Shown: positions 5,980-6,026 of the stretch, in pieces | Position numbering within the stretch: position 1 is the first letter of the stretch | Layout of the letters: each line of letters opens with the position of its first letter | Source: an uncultured Veillonellaceae bacterium | GTDB lineage: Bacteria; Bacillota; Negativicutes; Veillonellales; Negativicoccaceae | Direction of reading: 5' to 3' | Length of the DNA: 6,026 nucleotides | Assembly: GCA_947254705.1 (NCBI GenBank) | Contig: CAMYCX010000071.1 | Location: forward strand, 1 to 6,026 | Made by a program: the position numbers and the translations under genes | The notes under the pieces: generated by a model | What the model saw: the letters and a program-made list of their open reading frames with translations, nothing else | What the model was told of the DNA's origin: nothing | Databases searched by the model: none

Positions 5980-6026
5980 CTGTCTCTTATACACATCTCC
6001 GAGCCCACGAGACCGTTATTCTAATC
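5980..6026. other. Illumina Nextera adapter sequence (artefact at contig end)
   Basis: CTGTCTCTTATACACATCT at 5980-5998 is the Tn5 mosaic end used in Nextera libraries. It is followed directly by CCGAGCCCACGAGAC (5999-6013), the Nextera read-2 adapter. The next ten bases, CGTTATTCTA (6014-6023), fit a 10-base i7 index, and ATC (6024-6026) fits the start of the P7 sequence. All bases from 5980 (perhaps 5981, since one C is ambiguous) are library artefact and should be trimmed. Confidence 0.98.

Noticed and set aside
5980..5998. Tn5 mosaic end, which could suggest a transposon insertion
   Set aside because: The read-2 adapter and a likely index follow at once, so it comes from library preparation and is not an insertion in the genome.
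5824..6024. A 66-codon plus-strand open frame ending in SLIHISEPTR
   Set aside because: It is out of frame with yhaN and its tail is translated Nextera adapter.

Overview
The window reads as chromosomal DNA from a Gram-positive-type (Bacillota) anaerobe. The evidence is strong AGGAGG-type ribosome sites, a BioB with Gram-positive/anaerobe-like motifs, a malonate decarboxylase/MatC pair and a yhaO-yhaN type nuclease pair. Negativicutes (Veillonella/Dialister/Megasphaera relatives) is my best guess, at low confidence. The right edge is not biological: from about base 5980 the sequence is Illumina Nextera adapter, so this is a contig end.

Layout, left to right. Bases 1-425 hold the 3' end of a malonate decarboxylase alpha subunit gene (mdcA/madA type). 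It is followed after 18 bp by a MatC-like malonate/dicarboxylate carrier (444-1715). Together they look like the tail of a malonate uptake and decarboxylation operon. A Rho-independent hairpin (1744-1777), usable from both sides, separates this operon from the convergent bioB gene (2833-1820, minus strand). Between bioB and the divergent mocR gene (start 2986) lies a 152-bp control region. It carries a good sigma-A promoter for bioB, overlapped by a BirA-type operator (TAGTCAAC-N16-GTTTACAA), plus weak candidates for the rightward promoter.

Rightward from there runs a tightly overlapping cluster. It consists of a GntR/MocR-type regulator (2986-4371), a YhaO/SbcD-like metallophosphoesterase nuclease (4364-5638, 8-bp overlap) and the first ~118 codons of a YhaN-like ATPase (from 5625, 14-bp overlap), which is cut off by the adapter. 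YhaO and YhaN are expected to form an Mre11/Rad50-like DNA end-processing complex. It is unusual that a MocR regulator is translationally coupled to them.

The most interesting points are these. (1) The MocR protein lacks the PLP-binding lysine (Arg300 instead) and also has Phe for the PLP-contacting Tyr, so its aminotransferase-like domain probably cannot form the usual internal aldimine. (2) BioB has Ser where the E. coli enzyme has the [2Fe-2S] ligand Cys97, suggesting the alternative auxiliary-cluster type of anaerobes. (3) The bioB promoter carries a BirA box. I see no tRNA, rRNA, CRISPR array or insertion sequence.
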